64,000 nucleotides of DNA from Zoroaster sp. YZ-2022 (lineage: Eukaryota > Echinodermata > Asteroidea > Forcipulatida > Zoroasteridae), in the NCBI GenBank assembly GCA_029582265.1, contig CM055828.1, positions 32,547,263 to 32,611,262 on the forward strand, written 5' to 3'. A program made the translations under genes and the position numbers. Positions 30,660 through 42,100 of this stretch are shown here, piece after piece. Each line of letters starts with the position of its first letter. The stretch's first letter is position 1. The notes beneath the pieces are model-generated. The model saw only the letters and a program-made list of their open reading frames with translations, was not told where the DNA came from and ran no database searches.

Positions 30660-31090
30660 ATACACAACAGGGGGGTGATTTGACAAAAGTAATAAAAAAA
30701 AAATCCTGAAAAATGGGTAGTGAGCCTGGGTCTTCCTTTGGTCTAGAGGACAAAGCCCCCTGAACCTCCTGGATGTTTAATTTTGGAGGATTTACAGACT
30801 CTCCATAAACGAGAAACTCGAGGTTTGGACACAATATGCACTACTTCTTTTGTTTCAGACATGCAACTTTGTAATTGAAAAAGAGGAAATGGCCGAGCAC
30901 ACGAAACTTTGTACAGTGTTTTTCAGTTTTCTATAGCACTATTATTCAAGAAAAAAAGAGGAATCGGCTGATCAGCTGAAACGTTGCATGCCTGTTTGTT
31001 TCCTTGGTGGTTACTTTTTTTTCTTTCAAGAAGTTTTTGAGGCAAAGGGAGATTTGTAAAAAAAATCCTGAAATCTGGAAAAAATTCTTA
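30660..31090. repeat. Dispersed repeat with internal hairpin
   Basis: GTGATTTGACAAAAGTAA ... GGACAAAGCCCC and the AAATCCTGA motifs recur at about 50210-50350 plus 50735-50870, and at 51995-52230. Here an internal fold-back (CAGACATGCAAC / GTTGCATGCCTG, 30857-30995) is inserted. Confidence 0.6.
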
Positions 31091-31978
31091 GAAATCACAA
31101 AACTGACACAAATATGTTACATTAAAAAAAAATTAATCTCACAAATGTGAGCACCTATTGTAATGAAACTTTTCATAGGTTATTTTAATGATATATTTCT
31201 AGAAAAAATAGAGTTGAAATAGACGTACGTTACCAAACACCAATGTTGTACCTTCGCTTTAAAACTTGTAGAAATAGCCAACTAGGTTTTTGTGAATAAT
31301 ACAAACATTTAATACATATTTGCTATCATGAAATCATAAAATACCTACACATTGTTTTAAAATATTGTTTTTTAAAAGGCAAATTCAACTTTGAAGCTAC
31401 ATAATGGCAACTGCAATAATGGTAAAATAATGAAAAAATAATCACAAGATTCAAATATCTGAACAGGTGGTAAAAATGTACTAATGTTTAGATAATTAAT
31501 TGACATACGTGTACATTACAAATTATACAAATCTAGGCTCACTTTTTTTGTATTTTTACATTTTGTTGTAATCCTGAATGCTGGTCATACGGGTTGAAAA
31601 TCTATGTCCACATTTTGGGGTTCTATGCCACCCCCTCCCACTTTTTATTTAGCCATGTGGCCCTCTGTATGGTCTTGCACCTCTAGTCTTCCATCTGGAT
31701 CCACACCCAGTAGTCAAGGGTGCAAGAAGAGTCAGTAGTTTGACATGGCATTGTACGATGAGATGAGTTATTTTAAACAACTCATGAATACATAACGGTA
31801 AAGATGAGGTATTTCTGCATTGAGGTAAACATTCATAATTCAACTTTTTAAAGTCGGCTAGCTGTATTCACTACCTTGTGCAGTTTGACATCATCACACC
31901 ACCTGCAATCATTTGGTGATTGCATGAATCAGACTGGCGTATATATGGGAGTCACATGCTAGCTATTACAACTAGCCC
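31091..31978. other. Intergenic DNA without recognised gene
   Basis: GAAGGTACAACATTGGTG (complement, near 31245) echoes the satellite monomer. Otherwise nothing is recognised. Confidence 0.45.
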
Positions 31979-32191
31979 AGGGCCAATTTCACAGAGCTGC
32001 TTAGCCAACAACAAAAAACAAAAAAATATGCTAAGCAAATATTTTTGCTAAGTAGTATAACACAGACTACCAGCCAAATTGCATACGTTTTGTATGAAAG
32101 TTTGGCTGGTAACCAACAAAATCTGCTAAGCAAATATTTCTTGTAAACAATTTTTTTCTGCTTAGTAGCTCTGTGAAATTGGCACCTGGGC
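31979..32191. mobile_element. GGCCAATTTCACAGAGCTGC fold-back element
   Basis: About 210 bp that folds on itself: CCAATTTCACAGAGCTGCTTAG at the left, CTGCTTAGTAGCTCTGTGAAATTGG at the right. The core GTATGAAAGTTTGGCTGGTA recurs in copies at 32989, 36349, 44236, 44537 and 52408. Confidence 0.85.
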
Positions 32192-32694
32192 ACAACGTGA
32201 CATGCAGCATTGAGCCATTTATAGTGCATAACTTTCTTTTGAATTGAATCCTTAGTTGAGGTTTTGTATCACGCTGATTCACATATTGAAACAAAAAAAA
32301 GAAAGAAAGGTATTTGATCACAGAAATAACAGTTGGCACTTTTCGGAACCGATGACAAAGTTGCTGCTCTGATCTATAGTAATTAGAAGGTGATAACCAA
32401 AAAAGCTATGTTGCAAGTATGCAGGTGATGTGTGAAGTATGCAGGTGATGTGTGAAGTATGCAGGTGATGTGAGACGTAGTCACACAAGGTCTATACTGA
32501 ATGTGTAGCATTTGAGCATTTGCTGTAATTAATTTTTTTTTTTTTTAAACCGATTGCCTCACATGGTGTTACCGCCTATCAAATAAAATACACCGTGCTA
32601 GGCTACAAGACATGATTCAAACCTGAATACACTTTTTTAAAATAAATTGTCATTATGTGCATTTGTGACTTTGACAAGGATCAAGAAAAGTAAG

Positions 32695-32815
32695 AAAAAG
32701 TAAGACCGTTTGCGGTGACTCCATATAGAAATTCTCTTTTGAGCAGTAATTAATTCTGAAAAGAACTGGCTGATTACAACTCAACGTTTCAATCAGCGTG
32801 CTCTCAGGATCAAGT
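32695..32815. mobile_element. Half copy of the 21868-22070 fold-back element
   Basis: GACCGTTTGCGGTGACTCCA and TTTTGAGCAGTAATTAATTC match its arm. The central ribozyme-like part survives only as CAACGTTTCAATCAGCGTGC (complement strand). Confidence 0.65.
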
Positions 32816-32988
32816 AATATGTACAGAAACTATACAATTCATCTCAATGAATGTTTTACAATTCTGGAGGGAACAAAAAAAAATAATAACATTGTCAGAG
32901 CAAAAATACCAGGTGATGCTTTTAAACCACGCATCAAATCATTTTCAGAGAGATCTATAGGTCTACAGGGGCTCTACTGAAACTAAAG

Positions 32989-33170
32989 CCAATTTAACAG
33001 AGTAGAAAAATTTAGCTAAGCAAATATTTCTGCTAAGCAAATTGAAACAGGCAACCAGTCAAAAGTGTGTACTCTTTATATGAAACATTGATTGGTAACC
33101 AATATATGCTTGGCAAATTGGACTGCTAGTTGCCTTTGTCTACTTAGCAGCTCTGTGAAATTGAAGCCTG
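32989..33170. mobile_element. GGCCAATTTCACAG fold-back element, copy
   Basis: GCCAATTTAACAGAGTAGAA to TTAGCAGCTCTGTGAAATTG with the usual ATGAAACATTGATTGGTAACC core, diverged. Confidence 0.75.
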
Positions 33171-34033
33171 TAATGGTTACCAAAAAAAAAAATTTCCAGG
33201 AAATTACGTTACTTTTTACTACAAAAATACAGTTTACAAGCAACATGGGTGAGGTAATTAAATTGATCACACATATTTAAGGTAAATAACCTGAAACACA
33301 TCCCACCATTGAGATTTAATTTATTTAATATTAAAAGCAATCATTTTCCCTTAGGGCAGTCTACATAGTAAGTATAAATTTAGAGATAAGTGTATATCAT
33401 GCATGTTAGCAGCATTGTTTTATTCACATTTTGATTATATGCTGTAATATGCATCCATGAATCATAATTTGTGAGAGTCAAGAAATATCAAACTATCTGT
33501 GAAGTGGTTCTGGTCAATTGATCCACATACTTAACAAGAATTGTAAAAATTTCACCTCATACAATCTAGCGTAGTATGCACTTCAAAAAGAACAACTTTG
33601 TATGATAATGTTATGACATTGTACGCCATTACAACATGGACTTAAAATAACCCACCCTTTCTGATATACGACAAGTTGAAATTCCAACCTGGCCTACATT
33701 ACTACCAAATATAATTCCACCTCATATTTGGATAGTAATTTTGAACAATCATAGAGTAAACTGGTGTTTTTCAATGACAAACGCTAAAAATACGATCTTG
33801 CGGTTTGGTTTTATCATTGAATACATGCATCTGTAGTGTGCTATTATCAACGTTAAGACAAGTGTTCGTCAAACGTGTCTTGGTAAATGTGTCTTGCTCA
33901 AGGACTAGTCTCGGCCAGGATTCAAACCCACATTCTGATGACTCGGACATCAGCCATGTCAATCCATAAAAAAAAATACCCCAGGACTTCGGTGAATCAG
34001 TCTCAACCAGTTTACAAATTGCAACATTATATT
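33171..34033. other. Intergenic DNA with a SINE fragment
   Basis: A reverse SINE remnant (TGTCTTGCTCAAGGACTAG ... TTCAAACCCACATTCTGATG) lies at about 33886-33955. No gene is recognised. Confidence 0.5.
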
Positions 34034-34178
34034 AATCCTAACCATTCCAAACCCGTCAAACTCCAACAGCCGGTTGTGCTCTATTTTGATAGACTCGGTA
34101 CTGTATAGCCCATGCACGGTGTTGGATTTTGGCGGATTAGGGAATGTTCTTCGCCAAAACCATCAGGGGTTAGAGTTT
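34034..34178. mobile_element. Short TTAACCCTAAC-type element, decayed
   Basis: TTAATCCTAACCATTCC at the left and AGGGGTTAGAGTTTTAA at the right. Interior AACTCCAACAGCCGGTTGTG resembles the 87-bp unit. Confidence 0.5.
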
Positions 34179-36348
34179 TAATCATTTGTATACTGCCCAT
34201 AGGAAAAGAACAAAGTTACATAAGTTGTAAAGACTTAAGCTTCATGTACAGTATATACAACACACAATACTGAAATATATGTTTAATTTGGGGATCAACC
34301 AAAAATAGAGGATAATTAATATTAGTGTTAATATACATGTAATATAAATGCTTGTTTAATGTCCAGAGGTGACGGAAGTATGTGATTGTGATAAGCGGCC
34401 TTGAAGAAATTAATCGCTCGGATGCAAGAAGTAGAAGTATGTAAACAGAAGTCAATTGCCGACATCAAGCCCACACAACGGCATTGTGCCACAAATGCGC
34501 GCACGTACAACAAGCTAGTTTTCCTACCCTACCCGGCCTGCCGTGCGGCATCATGGGATAGGCATTTCAACGTGAAGCTAGTTCCTAGAGAACGTGACGC
34601 AATCTTAAACTAGACGCGGGCGAACCATCTGTGGAGCCGAATGATGGGCGCATTTCAAAAACACTAAAGTGCGCGCGTGAGATACGGTTCTCTCACACGC
34701 TGGTTAAGTCTCCCAGACTGCACTGCTTCTTTTTGAGACATTGCGCGTCAGTTTGTGGAACAAAACATCACAAATGGCCCAAAGCCATTGTTCTCAGAGT
34801 ACTATGCAGTGGACTAGGTTAGTACACGAGTGGCACACTTCATGTAGGTAATGGACTTCTGATGTAACCTACTGAAAGCAGGAACACGTTAGCTCTACAT
34901 GATATCAAAGAAAAATAACTTACATATTTCTTATATCAATTAATATTAAAATAAAATCAAGGCTGCAGCAGAACCATCACAGAAATGAGGACAATTTGTT
35001 TCAAATGTATACACAAAATAATAGAAAAGATCACTTGAGTAGTATCACCCTCTAGATTTGGGTGTAGGGTTTGTTTTATCTCAAGATCATTCACCTAAAT
35101 AATAATACACTAATTACACGTAAATCAAATCAACAATTAAACACTGAACTTTCCTATTTTATTCCCATTACTGTACAAATGTTTTCCCTCTTTGGAGAAC
35201 TGCAACTCAAGCCACAACCCCCCCCCCACCTCCCCCAAAAGCCGAAACTCCTCCCTCAGGAGAATACCACCTCATGTATACCAAGGGCTCAATTTCACAA
35301 TGTGCAAAGATGTGTCTTATGGCATGTACCCGTCTCGCAGGATGCTTGCATAGCAACAGTTTCAGGCATGAAATATTCGAGTGTGTATTGAATTCTGTGT
35401 AGCAAATTGTGAAAAATGGAGTAGCATTTTGCTATGCGATACAAGCGCAAACCGTTCACCGAGTAATAGGGCATTTCAGATTCTTGTGGATTCTGTTCAG
35501 AGATCAGTGCGTGAGGCACGTCTTGTCTCACGTGTTTCCCCCTGCAATAGACCGTTATGTCATATTCGCCCAATATCGGCATAATACGTAAACCTGAGAA
35601 TAAGCCCTATTATCACAATACAAATCCCTGTGGTGTTCTCACACACTCTTAAGCAGTCATGAAATGAGGTCCAACCCAGGTAAACTGTACCCGACAGGTA
35701 AACTGTACCCGACAGGTAAAACTGTACCTGACATGTAAACATTGTCATATGAGGCCATGTTGTATCAAATTTATTTTGAAGTTCCACTTCATAATCTATA
35801 TTTAAATTATGATAGTTTCTTCAAAAATTATGAGGTATCAACTATTGATGTGGAGCAGATGTTGAAATCTTTACTTTTAAATTTCATTTCAGTATTGGAT
35901 TCAAATAATCTGAAGCCTAAAAAGCTTTATGAAAACTCTACACGTTCCACTTCCCCCCCCCACTTGAATAACTTGATTAAACATTACATATCTTTTTTAA
36001 AAATTTAACTTTAATGTTAGTGCGTTCATATCCATAAAATAATGCGATTCCCTGCAATATGATGCACAATCTACATTACTGATCGCCGTGCAGGAAGCTA
36101 GAAAATAGCGCCCTCAACAAGTCGCACATATAATGGATAAACAGCAGTATAAGTGACAGTTCATTGCTCAACTCATTTAAACACAAAGTACATCAACTAC
36201 AATGTCATCCCTGAAGATTGAACAACTTGATTAAACATTACATTATCTTTTTTTTAAATTTAACTTTAATGTTAGTGCATTCATATCCATAAAATAATGC
36301 ACCCGAGCCGTTTTGAAGTTGAATTTGCGGTGGCATGATTGTCATCCG
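34179..36348. other. Intergenic DNA without recognised gene
   Basis: Includes a GC-richer stretch (34440-34830), a C run (35218), and a triplicated TAAACTGTACCCGACAGG motif (35678-35735). An approximate repeat, AACATTACATATCTTTTTTAAAA... near 35975 and 36232, is also present. A GC-richer start here might be a promoter, but no exon could be supported. Confidence 0.4.
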
Positions 36349-36542
36349 GAGGCCAATTTCACAGAGCTACTAAGCAGAAAAAATTGCTTACAAGAAGTAT
36401 TTGCTAAGCAGATTTTGTTGGTTACCAGCCAAACTTCCACACAAAATGTATGTATTGCGGCTGGTAGTCTGTTTTAAAATGCTTAGCGAAAATATTTGCT
36501 CAGCAAAATTCTCTGATTAGCAGCTCTGTGAAATTGGCCCAT
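36349..36542. mobile_element. GGCCAATTTCACAG fold-back element, copy
   Basis: AGGCCAATTTCACAGAGCTA to TAGCAGCTCTGTGAAATTGG, with GGTTACCAGCCAAACTTCC in the core. Confidence 0.85.
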
Positions 36543-37089
36543 GATTATTCAAGTTTAACTGAAGGATGCAAACCCTGGGCCATCTGTGCAGTACTCAGCA
36601 GAAGTAAACTTCAAGTGAAATTCAACTTCTGCCAAGGCTGTTTACACAGAAACCTGAATTTTCTGAGATTTACCAATCGTGATCTGCATCACTGCTGAAT
36701 ACAAAACAAAACAAAATATTTCTTTGAAAAAATACCCAGTACCCCAAACCAAGAGAATTGACAACAACCTTGTATGAACACACTACCAATCATACAAAAT
36801 ACCCTAGCTATCACTGCTAGAGGGTCATACAACAGTATTTCCTTCGCTGTGTAATTAAAACCCCTATACACTATTGGTCGTCTAAAAAAAACAAAAAACA
36901 TAATGATCCGTTTCGCATGAAACTTTCTCGGTGTAAATTTGATGATGGAATCCAACATCACTTGAAATATGTCTCAGGTGCTATCATTTTACTAAAAACA
37001 AATTCCACGAGAGAATGAATATGGAAATGTTCATTATTTTCTCGTTGACGACTTAACATAATAAGCTGAACCTCTCACAGGTTGGTTGT

Positions 37090-37410
37090 TTAAACCCTCC
37101 TACTATTGCTGCACTTTAGTGGCAAGTAGCTACAGAGGTCAAAATCAGTCAACTGCCTGTTTTGACTGTTGACCCGAATGTGCACACAGGGGCATTGTTG
37201 ACTAATTTTTTTACTGTCATTTCGACCACTCTGAACAATACCAGACAATGCTTTTACCAGTCAAAAACGGTCGACTCATTTTGACCTGTAAATGTACTTA
37301 CTACACGCAAGGTTTGACAGTGTTCGATTTGTAAGCGCAGTAGATATACCTTGGCAAGTATACAAATATTTTGACTGATTTTGACCCTTGCAGTCATAGG
37401 AGGGTTCATG
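37090..37410. mobile_element. TTAAACCCTCCTAC element, TTTTGACTG-rich
   Basis: Left CCCTCCTACTATTGCTGCAC, right TGCAGTCATAGGAGGGTT. The interior is full of GTCAAAAT / ATTTTGAC words. Homologues in the other orientation at 46188-46494 and 56908-57230. Confidence 0.8.
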
Positions 37411-37980
37411 TGTATATATCGTGATTCATAGACGGAAAGGCTATTTTTACAAGCACTTTTGCCAACACTTACCAATAGTGTATCATGGCTTTAACAAAAG
37501 TTAAAATGAGGACACCGATGTGTGAGTTTTCATGCTGATGTTTATACTCTCTTTCTGGTTTCTTAGCAATGTTTCACATCACTCATTCAAAAGAAAGAAC
37601 AAAAACCATAGATCATGAGTGGATTAAGATCGAGGGTGTTTGAAGGTGCTTTCTCCCCACAAAATGCCCATTTTGCGTGAACAGGTTACCCTGATAAAAG
37701 ATTAGAAAAAATATTTTAAAAATAAATCAATCAATAAAATAATACTCTGCATAAGTATCAAACCGTTTTTTGGAGCACCTTTCATGATGGAATTTTGATA
37801 GCAATTCAAGGTATTCAAGATTCAAACTGATAAATCACTGCTACTTCGGATCTCTTCAGATTCAAAGCAAATTGCCTTCGTGTGAGAAGTCTAATAGATC
37901 AGTGGCATATGAAGTGATTATTGAGTGGTTTGTGTACATTCATATGAAATGTGCATGTTTTCAGTGCGGATATTGCAATC

Positions 37981-38346
37981 TTAACCCTAACTCCCTAGGC
38001 CCATTTGCTTACACATAACCTGAATCCTCCAAAATCCTTCAGTAGTAAAGCAAGCACATGACATGTATGCACACATGTGTTTCTAATCTGTGATACATGT
38101 ACATGGCTAGGGACCCTCCCTGCATGCATGGATGAATAAACAGTGCTCACTGACCCAAGTACTGACCTTGCAATCACTACAACAAACATGGATGTACATG
38201 TACCATGGAAAGGCAAGTATGCCTAATAACCTCAATTCTCCAAAATCCTTTACTTTAGCAAGAGCATGTAGCATGTAACCTCAATCCTTCAAAATCCTTC
38301 ACTTTCACAAAGAGGATTTTGGAGGATTAGTGAAGGTTAGGGTTAA
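37981..38346. mobile_element. TTAACCCTAAC-type miniature element
   Basis: Nearly the same sequence as 5716-6031 with a small internal expansion (repeated AACCTCAATCCTTCAAAATC). Ends GAAGGTTAGGGTTAA. Confidence 0.85.
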
Positions 38347-38997
38347 TCTCGCAATCTTAATCTACTCTTGATTTCGACCGTTATGTTCACGTTACCTGCG
38401 ATATACTCGTGATATTCCCAACACTACATGTAGCACACATTTGTAAATATTGGCCACCTTGAATAACCTACATCTGCGAGTGTACATTAAGTCCTCAGTC
38501 TGTCCTGCGGCCGAGGTTGCTAAACGTGTGAAGGCTTACGGCCGCTGGAACTGAAATGCACCTTTACATTTCTTGTGTCATCTTGAAACTGGATTCCGAA
38601 AATGGCAGACACAGGATGATCCTTTGGAGAGTGTTGAAGTGTACGTTGTTCGGGGAGGGGTCGTATTTACATTAGACACGCCCGACATAACAGTGGGCAT
38701 TAGTGGAGCATATCCAGAGAGTTCTATTTACCCAGTTACATCCACCTTGCAAGGTGCAAAGCTCCTTGAGTTAGTTTCGTTCGTCAAGGTCCACTTCCTT
38801 GTAAGTTAATCAACTTTTGTCCCCAATCTTACAAAGCAATGCGACATGATTGGTTACGTCCAGTTGAAATCGTCGCAGCTGTCTGATTTTTTCCTTTTAC
38901 CGCATCAGAGCACCTGCCTCAATCTCAATACCCAGTACATTTCAGGATCACCCGCCCCCGCCCCCACCCCAAACGCAGCTTTTCTTCTGTAGTATCT
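38347..38997 (-). other. Probable 3' UTR/flank of the receptor gene
   Basis: Follows the receptor stop codon on the minus strand. A short open frame on + at 38573-38809 has no recognisable family. No polyadenylation signal could be assigned with confidence. Confidence 0.35.
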
Positions 38998-39123
38998 TTA
39001 TAATTTCACATCCTCGGCAACCCGTAGGTTGTCCAGTGTCTTCTTGATGCGGAGGGCAGTCAGACGAGCAGCTGCACTGTGATACCAGCATTCCTTCATG
39101 ACCTTTGCCAGAACACGTAGAGG
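38998..39123 (-). CDS. Receptor kinase terminal exon
   Basis: Encodes [20 protein letters not shown] and the ALRIKKTL motif of the final kinase helix, with a short tail and TAA (complement of 38998-39000). Acceptor CCCACAG|CCT, phase 0. The tail is as short as in other type I receptors. Confidence 0.92.
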   Translation of the reverse strand, partial: PLRVLAKVMKECWYHSAAARLTALRIKKTLDNLRVAEDVKL

Positions 39124-42100
39124 CTGTGGGGGGAAAACGAATAAACTGCAAACGGTTTATCTCAAGCAGAGTATGTGTACATAACAGGCGGATATAGGCC
39201 CGATGCACGATGCCATATCCTTAGAAAGTGCGTCCCCTTTCAGAGGACATCCTTTGAAATTATTCTGTGCGAGATGCTATAATTTTCAGTTGCATTAGTA
39301 AATCAATTTCCCAACCAAAGGTTTGTCATCCAGGGAAAGCAAATTCAAAATCTGAAATGCATTTTCATTATTTTTTCAATATCAGCTGAAATGTGGTTGG
39401 CTAATCAATGTACATCTTGCATCAGGACTCAAATAATGGAAGAATACTTTTCAAATCGATTTTGAAAAAAAAAATGTGCATAATGCATAATGGTTTTAAA
39501 CATGTTAAATTCTCCATAGAAATCAAACGATTCTGGAGTTTTGTTGATGCTCACTTAAAACAAATGTTAAGCGTAAACCCAATATATGGTGGCTTGTTTG
39601 TTGTACTTCAAAATCTTCATTTAAGTACAATGTAGTCTTAACAGTATGTAAGCCATTGACTTTGGTTGGTCATTTAAATTAGTGCTGGGATGGTTAACCG
39701 ACCGAAACTGCACTAACCGTTTAGAAATTTGCTAACCGGCTAAACAAAAAATAAAAAATAAAAAAAAATTGTTAAATAAAAAAATATAAAAAATTTGGAA
39801 GAATTTGCCAGCCATTTGGTTTTTCTAGACTTCCTTTTTTGCCACATTGGTTATTAAACAATCACTGCAGAAAATACAATGCTGCTTTTTTATTATGCTT
39901 TCATAAGGCCATCCTTTCATAAGGCCATCCTTTGATAGGAAAAGTAACTTTACCAGACTAAGCCACAAGGGGAAATGTCTAGACGACCGAGGGAGGCTAG
40001 ACGACCTCACATCCTGATATCAATAAACACAGGTCAGGTTGTCTCCCAACTATAGGATGCACCCCTATTAATAAATTCCCATGTTGATTTTTTTTGTTTA
40101 AATACTTGCGAAAGCTAAATAGTGGGGTGCCATGGTCGAGCAGTTTAGTGCATCGGATTTGTGTTCTGATGGCTGAGTCGTCAGAGTGTGTGGGTTCGAA
40201 GCCTTGCCGCGACCATGGTGCTTGTGTCCTTGAGCAAGACATTTTACCATAATTGCTGCGAGGGCCAAATTGAACCCAGCCACTGGGGATGTATAAGCCA
40301 GTGCATGCTTAGTGCCGGTCCCAAGCCCGGATAAATGGGAGGGTTGCGTCAGGAAGGGCATCCGGCGTAAAAACCTATGCCAAATCAAATATCAAATGAT
40401 CCGCTGTGGCGACCCCTAACGGGAGCAGCCGAAAGAGGACAACTTGTGAAAGCTAAATAGAGAACTAGCTGTTGCAAACCGAAAGGACTTGTAGTATAAA
40501 TGCAAAATAGTAGTCAATGGCCTTACGTTTCAAACCTACATACAGCAGGACCTTTCTCAAAAGCTTGTGAAAGCTGTTAACCAGTTCGCACCGGGAATAA
40601 AAAAGTTTTTCCGAACCCCGTGGCGGGTTTATTTTTACCACACAAACACGACCAATGGTGCTCACCAGAGCGTGACCGGGGAAACCGCGTCTTCCACTGT
40701 ATGCTTATGGCTCGTTGCCACGTCGACCGGGAATCTATACAAATATTCCCGAGAATCCTGTGGCGTGTTTAGACGCTTTCCGATCCGCTGTCCAAACAAA
40801 AATTTTGTGTATACACGGCCTCCGACGCGAACTGGTTAAACTAAAAAGTAATATTTTGATTTCTATATTATCTTTTGTCTTAAGCCGTGTTCGCACTGGA
40901 CTTTTTTTTGGGAAGGTTTTACCGAGACGATGGTAAAATGAAAAATGGTCAAATGTAACCTCTGTCCGCACTTGGACTTTCGACACGGGAAAATTTTACC
41001 GAGACCGTGGTAGAAGTAACCGAGCTGTCAGTATAATGACTCATGAGGGCGCTTTGCGTGACCTTTCTACGTTGACCCGATTGACCCAACAACGCACAGA
41101 AAACTTGCTGCACATGCACGCATTAAATGCGCCCGGCCCGCCCCCACCGCACGGTGAAACAATGCAAAGCGCATGCGTGGTGTCCCTGTGTAGCACGAGA
41201 CTTGCGCTCGGGCCGGATGTACGCTTTCCTGAGCCGCTTTTACCGACTCGCACTGTCCGCACTGGACTTATCGTCTCGGGAAAAGTTACCTGGTTAGTTT
41301 TCCTGGGCAGGAGTTGGCCAGTAGAAGTAACCGCTGGACTCAGGAAAAGTAACCGAGAGGAAAATGTCCCAGGCTGTCCGCACTGGACTTAAAATGGGAA
41401 AAGTACCCATCGTCTCGGTAAGTTTTACCAAAAAAAGTCCAGTGCGAACACGGCTATACAATCAGTTTATATGGTAAGACCATAGGACCATGACTATTTC
41501 CTCAGGAAGAAAACCACCCACAAAACGAGTGCATTTCCAAAATAATTCTGAAAAATCCCTCAGTTCTAACTCAACTTGGGGAAATTGGCAAAATTTGTGA
41601 TTTTTTTATTAACAACTTATGCTTTTTTTTTTTATCTATTAAGATCAAAACTAAGAATTAGAAGTCATTCCTTTAATAAAATATTTTTATGTTGACAATT
41701 TGTCACAGAAGAAAACATTGCTTTCAGCCTCCCAGGAAAACTGGAACAGTGACCTCATTTTACTCCAACCAAGATCTGTGGTTTGAGGGGGAATGGTTGC
41801 CCTAGACTTACAGCCTAAAAATAAGGCACTAGACTAATATCACTGGCTGGTTGAGATAAGAACGAAGCCAACCCATATCTGTGATAAGAAATCAAGCTAA
41901 ATATTGGAATGACCAAGAAAAAAAAAACATGGAGTGTCTGATTTTAACTACAGTTCAAGTCTCCCCCCTCCCCCTCTTGCAACTTTAATTCTTTAGATGG
42001 AATAAAAAATGCCAAGATTTTAATAATTTCTGCCCAAGAGAACAAGAAATATGAGGGATTCCTCATGAGGTAAGTAACCAAGATCCAACCAAGATCTGTG

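Noticed and set aside
30857..30995. Another hammerhead core (CTGATCAGCTGAAACGTTG)
   Set aside because: It has CTGA and GAAAC but no GA of the CUGANGA box and no proper stem II. Left as a simple hairpin.
34401..34822. GC-richer short frames as a gene
   Set aside because: They have no recognisable domains, and composition alone is insufficient.
38573..38809. Coding exon on + near the receptor 3' end
   Set aside because: No recognisable family and no splice support. It overlaps the probable receptor 3' UTR.
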